From Brucella thiophenivorans (GTDB lineage: Bacteria > Pseudomonadota > Alphaproteobacteria > Rhizobiales > Rhizobiaceae), in assembly GCF_002252445.1 (NCBI RefSeq), contig NZ_NNRJ01000061.1, forward strand, positions 1 through 64,000: a stretch of 64,000 nucleotides of DNA. Reading direction: 5' to 3'. The first letter of the stretch is position 1. Every line of letters starts with the position of its first letter. This document shows, one piece after another, positions 28,058 to 36,761 of the stretch. Both the position numbers and the translations under genes were made by a program. The notes under the pieces are model-generated. The model was not told the DNA's origin, did not search any database, and worked only from the letters and a program-made list of their open reading frames with translations.

Positions 28058-29098
28058 TTACTTCTGAATAAATTCAGCCCAACGCTTCTGAGCTTCTTCG
28101 CCTGCCGGTGAACTCCACCATTCGTCAGACACCAGAACCTGCTTTGCTGCATTGTCCGGCGAGCTTGGCATTTCGGCGGAACGCTCAGGTGTAATCTTAC
28201 CCGTTTTGTAAGCGGCAGGATTTGCAGGTCCATAATCAATATAGGCTGGGAAATTGGCCTGAATTTCAGGATCGAGCGCGGCATTGATGAACTTAACGCC
28301 GGTTTCGAGATTAGGTGCGCCTTTCAGAATGCAGAGCGATGTATATTGCAGGAAGCCCTGATTGAAAGTGTAGCCAATCGGCAGGCCTTCCTTCACCACC
28401 GCGGAAACGCGACCGTTCCATGCCATGGTCATATCGACTTCGCCATCCGCCAGAAGCTGCGCGGATTGTGCGCCCGATGTCCACCAGACGGTGACGAATG
28501 GCTTGATTTCTTCGAGCTTTTTGAAGGCGCGATCAACATCAAGCGGGTAGAGCTTATCGACAGGCACCCCATCGGCAATCAGTGCTGCTTCCAATGTTGC
28601 AAGTGGATGATTGCGCAAAGCACGGGTGCCGGGGAATTTCTTGACGTCCCAGAAATCGACCCAGGTTTTCGGTGGATTATCGCCGAACTTGTCTTTGTTA
28701 TAGGCAAGCACGCTTGAATAGAATTCGTAAGCGACAGAATAGGGCGATTTATATTCGGCTGGCATGTCTTTGACATTGGGCAGCTTTGAGAAATCGAGCT
28801 TTTCGATCATGCCCTGTTCGCCGCCGCGGATGCAGTCTTTGGCTGGCGTGTCGATAACATCCCAGACGGGCTTTCCGGTCTCTGTCTGTGTCTTGATGAC
28901 AGGCCAGGCGTCGGGCGCGCTATCCTGATTGATGGTGATGCCAAGCTTTTCTGCAACCGGGTCGAGAATGGCTTTGGTCTGTGCTTCCTGATAGGCGCCG
29001 CCCTGCGAAACGAACGTGATCTGTTCTGCAGATGCGTGGCCGTTGCCAGCGACAAGGGCTGCGGACGACATGAGAAATGCTAGAGCTGGAATGCGCAT
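28058..29098 (-). CDS. polyamine-type periplasmic binding protein (PotD-like)
   Basis: Periplasmic protein of 346 residues with signal peptide ending NGHASA. Conserved stretches are ITFVSQGGAYQEAQTKAILD, WDVIDTPAKDCIRGGEQGM and TMAWNGRVSAVV, placing it in the extracellular solute-binding family 1/PotD-YdcS group. The pattern of acidic residues that hold polyamines in PotD is not obvious, so the ligand may be another amine or a small acid. Confidence 0.88.
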   Translation of the reverse strand: MRIPALAFLMSSAALVAGNGHASAEQITFVSQGGAYQEAQTKAILDPVAEKLGITINQDSAPDAWPVIKTQTETGKPVWDVIDTPAKDCIRGGEQGMIEKLDFSKLPNVKDMPAEYKSPYSVAYEFYSSVLAYNKDKFGDNPPKTWVDFWDVKKFPGTRALRNHPLATLEAALIADGVPVDKLYPLDVDRAFKKLEEIKPFVTVWWTSGAQSAQLLADGEVDMTMAWNGRVSAVVKEGLPIGYTFNQGFLQYTSLCILKGAPNLETGVKFINAALDPEIQANFPAYIDYGPANPAAYKTGKITPERSAEMPSSPDNAAKQVLVSDEWWSSPAGEEAQKRWAEFIQK

Positions 29099-29187
29099 GT
29101 TCGTTCTCCTCTATGTGGACTTCTTGGTCCATTCTTGTCTGCCGGATCGGATTGGCAACTGCCCCGGCACGCAGCTTTCGATTTCCC

Positions 29188-30492
29188 TCAACGCCCGATG
29201 GCGTCAAGAAACTGATACCAGCCTGCAACCACACGCACCGCAGGCGCGCGCAGGCCATAAAAAGGAATTTGCTTGAGCGGGAGTTGGGTCAGCAAACCAA
29301 GATCAACAGGCTGGCCTGCAACAATTTCAGCAACATGTTTGCCGATGTAAGACGACATGGCGACGCCGGTTCCGTTATAACCAACGGCATAGATCAATCT
29401 GTCATCAATACGCCCGACATGTGGCAGACTGTCGAGCGTCATGGCGACAAGCCCTGACCAGCGATGCGTGACCTGAACCGAGGCAAGTTCTGGAAACTGC
29501 TTCGCCATCGCTTTATGCAGGGCTGCAAAAGCCGCTTCGGAATCGGTTTTTCCGAAAGCGCCGCGCCCGCCATAAATAAGTCTGTCGCCTGATTTGCGAA
29601 ACCACCGCATCATGCGGCGGGTCTCGGTATAGCTGCGTCCGTTTTGTAGGAGGTGCTCGCCTGGGGTTCCGGTGAGCGGCTCTGTCGCAATCATTGCAGA
29701 GCGGAAGGGAATGATCGATTTTCGGACAGGTGCCGTTGCCTTCGTTAGGTCGGAATAGGAATTGGTGGCAATCACCACCGTTTTGGCGCGGATAGTTGTG
29801 TTTTCTATTTCAACAACCACGCCGTTAGCATCGCGTTTGATACCTAAGACTGGCGTGTTTTCGCAAATCGTTGCGCCTTCTGCCTGCACACCACGCGCAA
29901 GACCCAAAACAAAGTTCAAGGGATGGATGATACCGCCATGGGTGTTGAGCATGCCGCCGACGAAATCATTGGATCCGGTTTCGGCTGCTACTTCTTCAGC
30001 CGATTGTATTGAGCAGGCTGTGTCGCCCAGTGCCTCGTTGAGCCATGCACATTCGGCCTTTAACGCATCAAGCGAGAGGTGATTGTGCGCGCAACGTAGC
30101 GACCCGGTCGAATGATAGTCAGCACCTTCAATCGCATAATCGCTGACAAGCTCGCCAACATGGTCTGCGGCTTCAATACTGATGTCATGCATGCGTCGGG
30201 CGACGTCGATGTCGAAACGGCTGGCAATATCGCGATATGCCAGCCGGAATTTTGCGGAAACAACGCCGCCATTGCGACCACTTGCGCCCCAACCGATACG
30301 GCTTGCTTCCAGCACAATTGAGGATAAGCCCGTGCGTGCCAGATAGCGGGCTGTTGAGAGCCCGGTATAGCCCCCTCCGATGATTGCAACATCATATTGG
30401 CCGTTGCCTGCAAGCGCTGAAAACTGAGGGCGCGACGCGGCCGTTGCCTGCCAAAGGGATTTGATGTCATCGAAGGGAGGGCGTGTCGACAT
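29188..30492 (-). CDS. FAD-dependent amine oxidase (DAO family, PuuB-like)
   Basis: Flavoprotein of 434 residues. The FAD motif is VAIIGGGYTGLSTARYLAR, followed by GASGRNGG, the hallmark of the DAO/PuuB group; the C-terminal part has RIDDRLIYAVGYNGTGVAMS. Relatives oxidise secondary or primary amines such as gamma-glutamylputrescine or N-methyl amino acids to aldehyde or ketone with release of an amine. It lies between the HAD and binding-protein genes of the operon, and probably attacks the amine taken up by the transporter. Confidence 0.88.
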   Translation of the reverse strand: MSTRPPFDDIKSLWQATAASRPQFSALAGNGQYDVAIIGGGYTGLSTARYLARTGLSSIVLEASRIGWGASGRNGGVVSAKFRLAYRDIASRFDIDVARRMHDISIEAADHVGELVSDYAIEGADYHSTGSLRCAHNHLSLDALKAECAWLNEALGDTACSIQSAEEVAAETGSNDFVGGMLNTHGGIIHPLNFVLGLARGVQAEGATICENTPVLGIKRDANGVVVEIENTTIRAKTVVIATNSYSDLTKATAPVRKSIIPFRSAMIATEPLTGTPGEHLLQNGRSYTETRRMMRWFRKSGDRLIYGGRGAFGKTDSEAAFAALHKAMAKQFPELASVQVTHRWSGLVAMTLDSLPHVGRIDDRLIYAVGYNGTGVAMSSYIGKHVAEIVAGQPVDLGLLTQLPLKQIPFYGLRAPAVRVVAGWYQFLDAIGR

Positions 30493-30512
30493 GGTGCGTG
30501 ACGTTTCCTTAC

Positions 30513-31241
30513 TTACGCTGCTTTGGCGACAGAGGCTGCAAGAAGTTCAGCATCAATCGCATCTGCAAGCTGCTTCAATGTGGAGAAGTGGAAGTCAGGC
30601 TTTGTCACACCATTCGGTGTCGGCGTGCCGCCAAAACCGTTCTGTCCCTGACGGCGTTCGATCCAGCATGTAGTGTAGCCAAGCTCCTTGGCGATGCCGA
30701 TGTCGTGATACTGGCTCTGGGCTACGTGTAAGATCTCCGAAGGCTTATAGCCAAATGCCGATTGGCGACCCTTGTTGTAAGCGAAGAAGTTCGGATTTGG
30801 TTTCGCATAGCCGGTTTCATCGCAGGTCACGCTGTCATGGAACGGGTTTTGGAGCGTTTCCGAATAAGCTGAGAACGTGGTTCGGTCGGCATTGGTCATG
30901 GCGACAAGACGGAAATTCTTACGCAGGCGCTTGAGTGCGTCGATTGAATCTTCAAAAGCAGGATGATGCAGGATCGCAAACTGGAACAGATTTGCTGAAG
31001 CCTGATCGCTATTGATGCCCAGTTCTGAAGCCATGTGAAGGTACACGTCCTTCATCGCAGATGATGAGCGTCCGTAGAACTTATCGCGACCGCGAATATA
31101 AGGGCCGAAGATTTCATCATCGTTGAGTTTGGCAGCCTTTTCGCCGCCGACCTTGCGCGTTGCATTCAAAACGCCGGTCTCAAAGTCAATCAAAGTGCCC
31201 ACGACATCGAAGGTCATCACTTTAAAATCGGTGATTTTCAT
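30513..31241 (-). CDS. HAD hydrolase, haloacid dehalogenase type II-like
   Basis: Protein of 242 residues in the HAD superfamily. Nucleophile motif FDVVGTLID (Asp then Val instead of the Asp-x-Asp of phosphatases, as in 2-haloacid dehalogenases), motif II AMTNAD and motif III lysine in GYAKPNP. The start ATG at 31241 (MKITDFKVM) follows AGGAAA; the upstream ATG at 31268 is less likely. It is placed between amine oxidase and transporter ATPase genes; a dehalogenase or phosphatase step on the imported compound is possible but unproven. Confidence 0.85.
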   Translation of the reverse strand: MKITDFKVMTFDVVGTLIDFETGVLNATRKVGGEKAAKLNDDEIFGPYIRGRDKFYGRSSSAMKDVYLHMASELGINSDQASANLFQFAILHHPAFEDSIDALKRLRKNFRLVAMTNADRTTFSAYSETLQNPFHDSVTCDETGYAKPNPNFFAYNKGRQSAFGYKPSEILHVAQSQYHDIGIAKELGYTTCWIERRQGQNGFGGTPTPNGVTKPDFHFSTLKQLADAIDAELLAASVAKAA

Positions 31242-31273
31242 TGCTGTTTTCCTCATAGTGCTAAGCATGATGG

Positions 31274-32365
31274 TTAGTTGTTTTCTGGCACGATCACCGT
31301 GTCTTCAGGGTGCAGTGCGATTTCGATTTCTTCGCCGGGGGCGCGCAGTTGCGATCGTCCGGAATGATTGGCCGGAAGGCGGAAACTTAGTGTCTCACCC
31401 GAGCTGAGCTGCATGAAAACGCGAATGCTTTCGCCTTGATAAAGCGCTTCGATCACCTTGCCGCCCAGCCGGTTTATACCGTGATCTGCGGCCTGATCGC
31501 TCACGATCAGCTTTTCTGAATGAAGCGCCAGAAAGAGTTTTTCACCTTGAGGTATCGGATAGGCAGAATGCAGTGTGGTGCCTGCAAGCTTGACACTGTT
31601 CTCGCCATCTCTTGTGACAGGAAGCAGTGTGGCTTCACCGATAAAGCTTGCAACAAAGGAATTAACCGGACGGTCATGCAACATTTCAGGCGTATCGATC
31701 TGAACGATCTTGCCCTTGTTCATAATGGCGACACGGTCGCTCATTGTGAGCGCTTCGCGCTGATCATGCGTCACATAAACAATGGTCGCTCCCAGCTTGC
31801 GATGCAGCTGCTTAAGCTCGATCTGCATATTTTCGCGCAATTGCTTGTCAAGTGCTGACAGCGGTTCGTCCATGAGGATAAGGCGTGGCTCAAAGATCAT
31901 TGCGCGCGCCAGCGCAACGCGTTGCCTTTGACCACCGGAAAGCTCGTCGATCTTGCGGTTTTCAAGTCCGGTCAATTCGACCATGGCCAGCGCATCGCGC
32001 AATTTTTCCGGCCAGTCCGCCTTTGGCAAATGTCGAGCGCGTAAAGGAAATGTGATATTATCGGCGACATTCATATGTGGGAATAGGGCATAGTTCTGAA
32101 AGACGATGCCGATGTCACGCTTGTGTGGTGGCTCCAATGTAATATCGCGGTCACCAAGCCAGATTGATCCTGACGTGGGCTGAACAAAGCCACCAAGAAT
32201 TCCCAGAAAGGTTGTCTTACCTGAGCCCGAAGGTCCAAGAATTGAAACGAATTCGCCCGGAGCGACATCAAGGCTGACATTATCAAGCGCGTGAAAAGCT
32301 CCATAGGTCTTTGTGGCTGACCGAATGGAAACGCCCACGCTTGCTGACTTTATCGCTTTAGTCAT
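31274..32365 (-). CDS. polyamine-type ABC transporter ATP-binding protein (PotA-like)
   Basis: ATPase of 363 residues with Walker A GPSGSGKTT, signature [15 protein letters not shown], Walker B LILMDEPLSALD and switch His in YVTHD. The C-terminal third forms a TOBE-type regulatory domain (RVFMQLSSGETLSFRLP). It is the first gene of the seven-gene minus-strand operon ending at 24593, with a LysR gene divergent 220 bases upstream. Confidence 0.92.
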   Translation of the reverse strand: MTKAIKSASVGVSIRSATKTYGAFHALDNVSLDVAPGEFVSILGPSGSGKTTFLGILGGFVQPTSGSIWLGDRDITLEPPHKRDIGIVFQNYALFPHMNVADNITFPLRARHLPKADWPEKLRDALAMVELTGLENRKIDELSGGQRQRVALARAMIFEPRLILMDEPLSALDKQLRENMQIELKQLHRKLGATIVYVTHDQREALTMSDRVAIMNKGKIVQIDTPEMLHDRPVNSFVASFIGEATLLPVTRDGENSVKLAGTTLHSAYPIPQGEKLFLALHSEKLIVSDQAADHGINRLGGKVIEALYQGESIRVFMQLSSGETLSFRLPANHSGRSQLRAPGEEIEIALHPEDTVIVPENN

Positions 32366-32584
32366 TTGATTCCACTAAATAAATTATCGGCTTATCGGAA
32401 GATGATTAAGCACGATTTGCTGCATTCAATGGAAAAACCAAACACTTCCTGCGCACGTAAACGCTCTAACGTTTACAGCAGCCAAATGTTTTGTTCCCCT
32501 GACGACGATGAAGGATTTTCTCCTTTCTTGATTAGCAGGAGAACAAATTACCAAGCGACAAGCAATTGAAAAAAGCTTGATACG

Positions 32585-33547
32585 ATGTTACAAAATGTAA
32601 TGACAGCTTTACGGCGCGCAATTCCCTCTATGAACGGCCTCTTCACTTTGGAGGCTGCGGCGCGGCATGGAAATTTTTCAAAGGCAGCGCAGGAACTCAA
32701 TGTAACACCGGCTGCGATCAGCCGTATGATTGGGCGATTGGAGGAGCACCTCGATGTGCAGCTTTTTATTCGCACGACCAGTGGTGTCAATCTGACCGAG
32801 TATGGCAGAATTCTGCATGACGCCATTGAGCGTGGTTTTGCGGGTATTGAGCAGGCTTTGCAGGAAATCAGCGACCGCAAGCAGGGGGTGCAGACGGTAA
32901 CGCTTTCTCTCTCAACGGGGTTTACCACCCATTGGGTTATGCCGCGCATGGCGGCTTTCAAGAAAACCTTTCCCGGCGTTGATCTGCGTTTTGAGCTGAT
33001 CATGGGGCCTTTGGCGGGCCCGGTAAACGATGTTGATCTCGGTATGCGTTTCGTCGAAGGCGCGGATGTCAATCATGAAGCAACTTTTGTTATGCCCGAA
33101 ATTCTTTTGCCGATTTGCAGTCCGACCTATCAGAGAGAACACGATGAAGGGGACGCAGTTCTCAATCAGCCTGTCACGACATTGATAAATTTAAGCGAAG
33201 CGCAACCCAACTGGCCGGATTTCTTTCTGCCCGCGCGCGGGCGGGGTACGCATGACGAAATGCTTTTCTCTGACTATGCGATTGTCGTTCAGGCGGCTTT
33301 GCTGGGGCAGGGCGTTGCAATTGGTTGGCTAAATGTTTGTGCGCATTGGTTGCGGACCAAAGCGTTGATACCGGCGCATAACCGTTTGCTTCCAACACAT
33401 CGCAAATGCCATCTTGTACGTTTGCGCGATAGGCCCGTTCGCCCCATAGTCACTCAAGTGCGTGACTGGATTATTGCAGAGCTGATGGATGACATTAATG
33501 CTATCAAAGCAATGTATCCGGCGCTGGGCCTTGATGACGCTATTTAG
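32585..33547 (+). CDS. LysR-family regulator (GcvA-like)
   Basis: Regulator of 320 residues. The helix-turn-helix region FTLEAAARHGNFSKAAQELN and VTPAAISRMIGRLEEHLDVQ is of the GcvA type. It is divergent from the PotA-like operon and its stop overlaps the end of the convergent GMC gene at 33544 by 4 bases. The likely target is the transporter/amine-oxidase operon. The start is not certain: 32600 and 32630 are alternatives in the same frame. Confidence 0.88.
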   Translation: MLQNVMTALRRAIPSMNGLFTLEAAARHGNFSKAAQELNVTPAAISRMIGRLEEHLDVQLFIRTTSGVNLTEYGRILHDAIERGFAGIEQALQEISDRKQGVQTVTLSLSTGFTTHWVMPRMAAFKKTFPGVDLRFELIMGPLAGPVNDVDLGMRFVEGADVNHEATFVMPEILLPICSPTYQREHDEGDAVLNQPVTTLINLSEAQPNWPDFFLPARGRGTHDEMLFSDYAIVVQAALLGQGVAIGWLNVCAHWLRTKALIPAHNRLLPTHRKCHLVRLRDRPVRPIVTQVRDWIIAELMDDINAIKAMYPALGLDDAI

Positions 33548-35070
33548 TTTTTAGGAAACCGAGCGGCAAAGCTTTCTGCAATCGCCAATATTGCTGCGTG
33601 AATTGGCCCCGCGGTCAGGCTCGGCATGACTGAACCGTCAACGACATAGAGATTATCCAGACCGCGTAAGCGCAAATTTGTATCAACGACCGATGTGTCG
33701 TCCTTTCCCATCCGGCAAGTCCCTGAGGGGTGATGATGGGTTATCGCTGCCTTCGCGATAAAAGCGTCGAGTTCACTTTCAGATTTGAGCGGACCCGGAA
33801 AAATCTCATGATCGCGCCACTCGTCGAGTTCTGCTCTGTGGCCAATTTCGCGCGCAGCATGTAGGGCGGTGCGGAAAAGTCGACGGTCATGTTCTGTTTG
33901 CAAGTAACAAGGATCTATATGCAAAGGATCCGTCGGTTGTGACCCGGTTATGCGAATTTTGCCCCGGCTTGTAGGATGCGTTACACCAAACAAAAAGGAA
34001 TAGGCGCTACCCAGCGCAGGTGCATCAAAACACTCTGAAACAATGGGTGCAACCCCACATCCAACGACGATTTCCGGTTGGCCATCGGCAGTAAAGTCAC
34101 CCGCGCGCATATAGGCCATGCTTTCGGAATGTTGCAAACGTGACGGTGCTACCTCTTTTCGCGCGGCATAAAGATTGCCTGCGCCGAGTAGGTGATCCAT
34201 CAGATTGCGCCCAAGTTCGGGTGATTTGATACGGCAATTTACGCCGGCCTCACGCAACACGTCTTCTCGTCCAATACCAGAGCGCATTAAAAGTGCAGGG
34301 CTTTCCAGCGATCCGGCAGAAAGGATGATTTCATCGGCTGCGATTTTGCACAAACCATCCGGCCCTGCGAGTTCCAGCGCGCTAACGCGCGTTTTGTCGA
34401 GCTTCAGATAACGTGTCAGCGTGCCGGTCATGATTGTCAGATTTGGACGCGTACGTACTTCAGGCGTAAGCCATGCCTCGGCAACGGTCACTCGGTGACC
34501 ATCTCGGATCATCAAGGAGTTGGGCGTGACACCGATCATTTGGCCGGTATTGTGGCCGCGGATGTGTGGCAGACCAAGTGCGGCACCAGCTTCGATAAAA
34601 GATCGTGCCAATGGACTGACATCCTTGTCCGGTATCCACACAGGCATTGGTCCGCCCGATCCATGTGTGCCATCGTCGCCCCATGAACGGTCTTCAATAG
34701 CTTTGAATGCTGGCAGCAATCCTTCCCAGTTCCAGCGATCGTCGCCGGTCGCCTCCGCCCAAGCAGCAAAATCAGCGGGATGGCCACGCATGTAACCCAT
34801 GGCGTGCAAAAGACTGGAGCCGCCAAGCGCCTTGCCTCGTGCCCATGCGTGAACACGTCCGGCGGTTCCCCGCTGAGGGATGGTTTTGTAGTCCCAATCA
34901 TAGTGGCGGTGCTGGATAGCAGGCCACATTCCAGGCTTTAAGATATCCGGGTCTGTTGGCTCGCCACCTGCCTCTATCAGCACGACTTTACTGGTGGGGT
35001 CTTCGCTCAAACGTGCGGCGAGAAGAGCGCCAGCAGAGCCAGCGCCAATGATTGCTACATCATAGTGTGC
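33544..35070 (-). CDS. GMC-family FAD oxidoreductase, candidate pyridine-alcohol oxidase
   Basis: Flavoprotein of 508 residues. FAD motif VAIIGAGSAGALLAARLSED, GMC signature KALGGSSLLHAMGYMRG and catalytic His in HHHPSGTCRMG; the second residue is in LTAGPIHAAILAIAE. I chose ATG 35070 because the motif begins six residues later and the gene then follows nicX by 7 bases. Pyridoxine 4-oxidase belongs to this family, and the neighbours (nicX, pyridoxamine-pyruvate aminotransferase homologue) make oxidation of a hydroxymethyl-pyridine an attractive guess. The sequence alone does not prove this substrate. Confidence 0.88.
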   Translation of the reverse strand, partial: AHYDVAIIGAGSAGALLAARLSEDPTSKVVLIEAGGEPTDPDILKPGMWPAIQHRHYDWDYKTIPQRGTAGRVHAWARGKALGGSSLLHAMGYMRGHPADFAAWAEATGDDRWNWEGLLPAFKAIEDRSWGDDGTHGSGGPMPVWIPDKDVSPLARSFIEAGAALGLPHIRGHNTGQMIGVTPNSLMIRDGHRVTVAEAWLTPEVRTRPNLTIMTGTLTRYLKLDKTRVSALELAGPDGLCKIAADEIILSAGSLESPALLMRSGIGREDVLREAGVNCRIKSPELGRNLMDHLLGAGNLYAARKEVAPSRLQHSESMAYMRAGDFTADGQPEIVVGCGVAPIVSECFDAPALGSAYSFLFGVTHPTSRGKIRITGSQPTDPLHIDPCYLQTEHDRRLFRTALHAAREIGHRAELDEWRDHEIFPGPLKSESELDAFIAKAAITHHHPSGTCRMGKDDTSVVDTNLRLRGLDNLYVVDGSVMPSLTAGPIHAAILAIAESFAARFPKN

Positions 35071-35077
35071 CATGGTC

Positions 35078-36121
35078 TTACTTCTGATCTTGCGGGATAA
35101 CCGCGCCTTCAAGTGTCATGACTTCGCCGTCGAGCGATACCGAACAATTGCGAAGCGGGATGTCGAGATGACATGGTGTATCGCGATCTCCGCCTGCCTC
35201 TGTGTTGGGACCAGACGACCAGAGGAAGTTGCCTGCAAAGGATCGCGCATCCATGCCAAGCTGTGCTTCGGGATTATAGAGGCCAAGAACGGTCCAGTTT
35301 GCACGGTTCTCAAGTCCCCAGCCGACATGTGCCATGGCGTAAGCACGCGGATCGTTGAAGCTTTCCATGAACTTGCGCATGAATTCAGCGTCGTAGCCGC
35401 CCTTGATGTCGACGATAAAGCCTTTTTCGATGGTCACGGTGATTGGTGCGCGTGCATATTTCTTGAAGGGCAGCAGAATGTCGCCTTCATCAATGACGAT
35501 TGTGCCTTCGGCACTGCCTTCATCGGGCCAGCGTGCCGAGAAACAGCTTGGCCAGTGATCCCAGCGCCCCGGTTCGTCTGCAAGGCCATATTGTGTGAGC
35601 ACCGGATATTGGCCGAGGCGACAACGAAAATTCGTGCCTGCCTTTGATGTCACATGCATTTCTTTGGCCGCGCCTATTTTCTTTGCTGCGGCAAGAACAC
35701 GCAACTTGTCTTCGGGACGCGGAATCTGGCGCATCATAATTGCAGGCGGTTCGACCGCGAGCAACATGCGTGTACCGGTTTTCAAAACCTGCTCCTGTTC
35801 TTTGGAAAACAGAAGCTGCAATGTATCAATGACAAGGTCGGATGCCTTGAGGCAGGCAAGAGCTGCCACATTGCCATCCAGAGGGGTCTTGCCGATATAG
35901 CCTGATTTGTCGGGTGAAATCGCTTTTTCGCTGTTCACTGGCGCGAGGTTTAATTCGGTGACAACTGCACCGAGATCAGAAGCCGCTAGCTTTGCAATAT
36001 ACGCGATCTGCTTATTGCTATCGTCGCTTGTGAGGATCGTTACCTGTTCGCCGGGTTTCAGGTTGCACATTTCAAGCACCTGTCTCCAGCCCTTCAAGAA
36101 CTGCGCGTCACTGATAGACAT
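35078..36121 (-). CDS. nicX: 2,5-dihydroxypyridine 5,6-dioxygenase (NicX-like)
   Basis: Non-haem iron ring-cleaving enzyme of 347 residues, a member of the M29-peptidase-like fold. With ATG 36121 as start, the iron ligands recalled for Pseudomonas putida NicX fall at identical numbers: His265 in AHVGWGL, His318 and Asp320 in TPCHLDIPLRNC. Long stretches such as KTGTRMLLAVEPP and YGLADEPGRWDHWPS also match. NicX opens 2,5-dihydroxypyridine to N-formylmaleamate in nicotinate breakdown. Here none of the other nic genes is recognised, and the neighbours are HpaB-type monooxygenase, flavin reductase and amidases, so the true substrate may be a substituted dihydroxypyridine. Confidence 0.88.
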   Translation of the reverse strand: MSISDAQFLKGWRQVLEMCNLKPGEQVTILTSDDSNKQIAYIAKLAASDLGAVVTELNLAPVNSEKAISPDKSGYIGKTPLDGNVAALACLKASDLVIDTLQLLFSKEQEQVLKTGTRMLLAVEPPAIMMRQIPRPEDKLRVLAAAKKIGAAKEMHVTSKAGTNFRCRLGQYPVLTQYGLADEPGRWDHWPSCFSARWPDEGSAEGTIVIDEGDILLPFKKYARAPITVTIEKGFIVDIKGGYDAEFMRKFMESFNDPRAYAMAHVGWGLENRANWTVLGLYNPEAQLGMDARSFAGNFLWSSGPNTEAGGDRDTPCHLDIPLRNCSVSLDGEVMTLEGAVIPQDQK

Positions 36122-36245
36122 ATTATTACCTCCGTGGGGCAATGCCCGCTTGTATGTGGCTGCGACCGGAAGAGCTTCGGTTCAATTCAACGTGCTCTTT
36201 CTATTTAATATGCGGCGCAGGCGTTTCCCTCTGATTTTGATGTTT

Positions 36246-36761
36246 CTATAGCGCGGTCTGATTGGCCAGCGTGAAGAAGTTCCGATTGTAATGCAGCAGT
36301 GGCGATGTTTCTGGACCAAAGCGGATGGCCATTACTTTGCCAATGAAAATCGAATGACTTTCCGTTTCTGAAACAGATGCAATTTCACAGTCGAGATTTG
36401 CCATTGCATGATCAAGAGCGGGGGCGCCGGTCGCGAGATTCGTCCAGCCATAGGGTGAAAACTTATCTTCACCCAGCTCCCCAATCTGGCCTGCAAAACG
36501 CAGCGCAATTTCGCGCTGGGCATCGGCGAGGATGTTGACGCAAAAGCTTCCGGCAGAGGTAATTGCTTTATGTGCTTCACCGAAACGATTGACGCATACA
36601 AGCATTGAAGGCGGCGTGATCGACATTGAACAGACGGCAGTCGCCGTTAGTCCGCGACGGTTGTTGCCTTCGCCTGCGGTGATGATATTGACCGTCGCAG
36701 CAAGTTGGCGCATCGCAGTACGAAAATCATCGGTGAGTTGATCCGTTGCGGGCTGGGTCAC
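36246..36761 (-). CDS. flavin reductase (HpaC-type)
   Basis: NAD(P)H:flavin reductase of 171 residues. It has the FMN-binding pattern AVCSMSITPPSMLVCVNRFG and FCVNILADAQREIALRF. It supplies reduced flavin to two-component monooxygenases; the HpaB-type enzyme encoded at 39943 is the obvious partner in the same operon. Overlaps the end of the first amidase gene by 4 bases. A gap of about 125 bases to nicX holds no gene. Confidence 0.9.
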   Translation of the reverse strand: MTQPATDQLTDDFRTAMRQLAATVNIITAGEGNNRRGLTATAVCSMSITPPSMLVCVNRFGEAHKAITSAGSFCVNILADAQREIALRFAGQIGELGEDKFSPYGWTNLATGAPALDHAMANLDCEIASVSETESHSIFIGKVMAIRFGPETSPLLHYNRNFFTLANQTAL

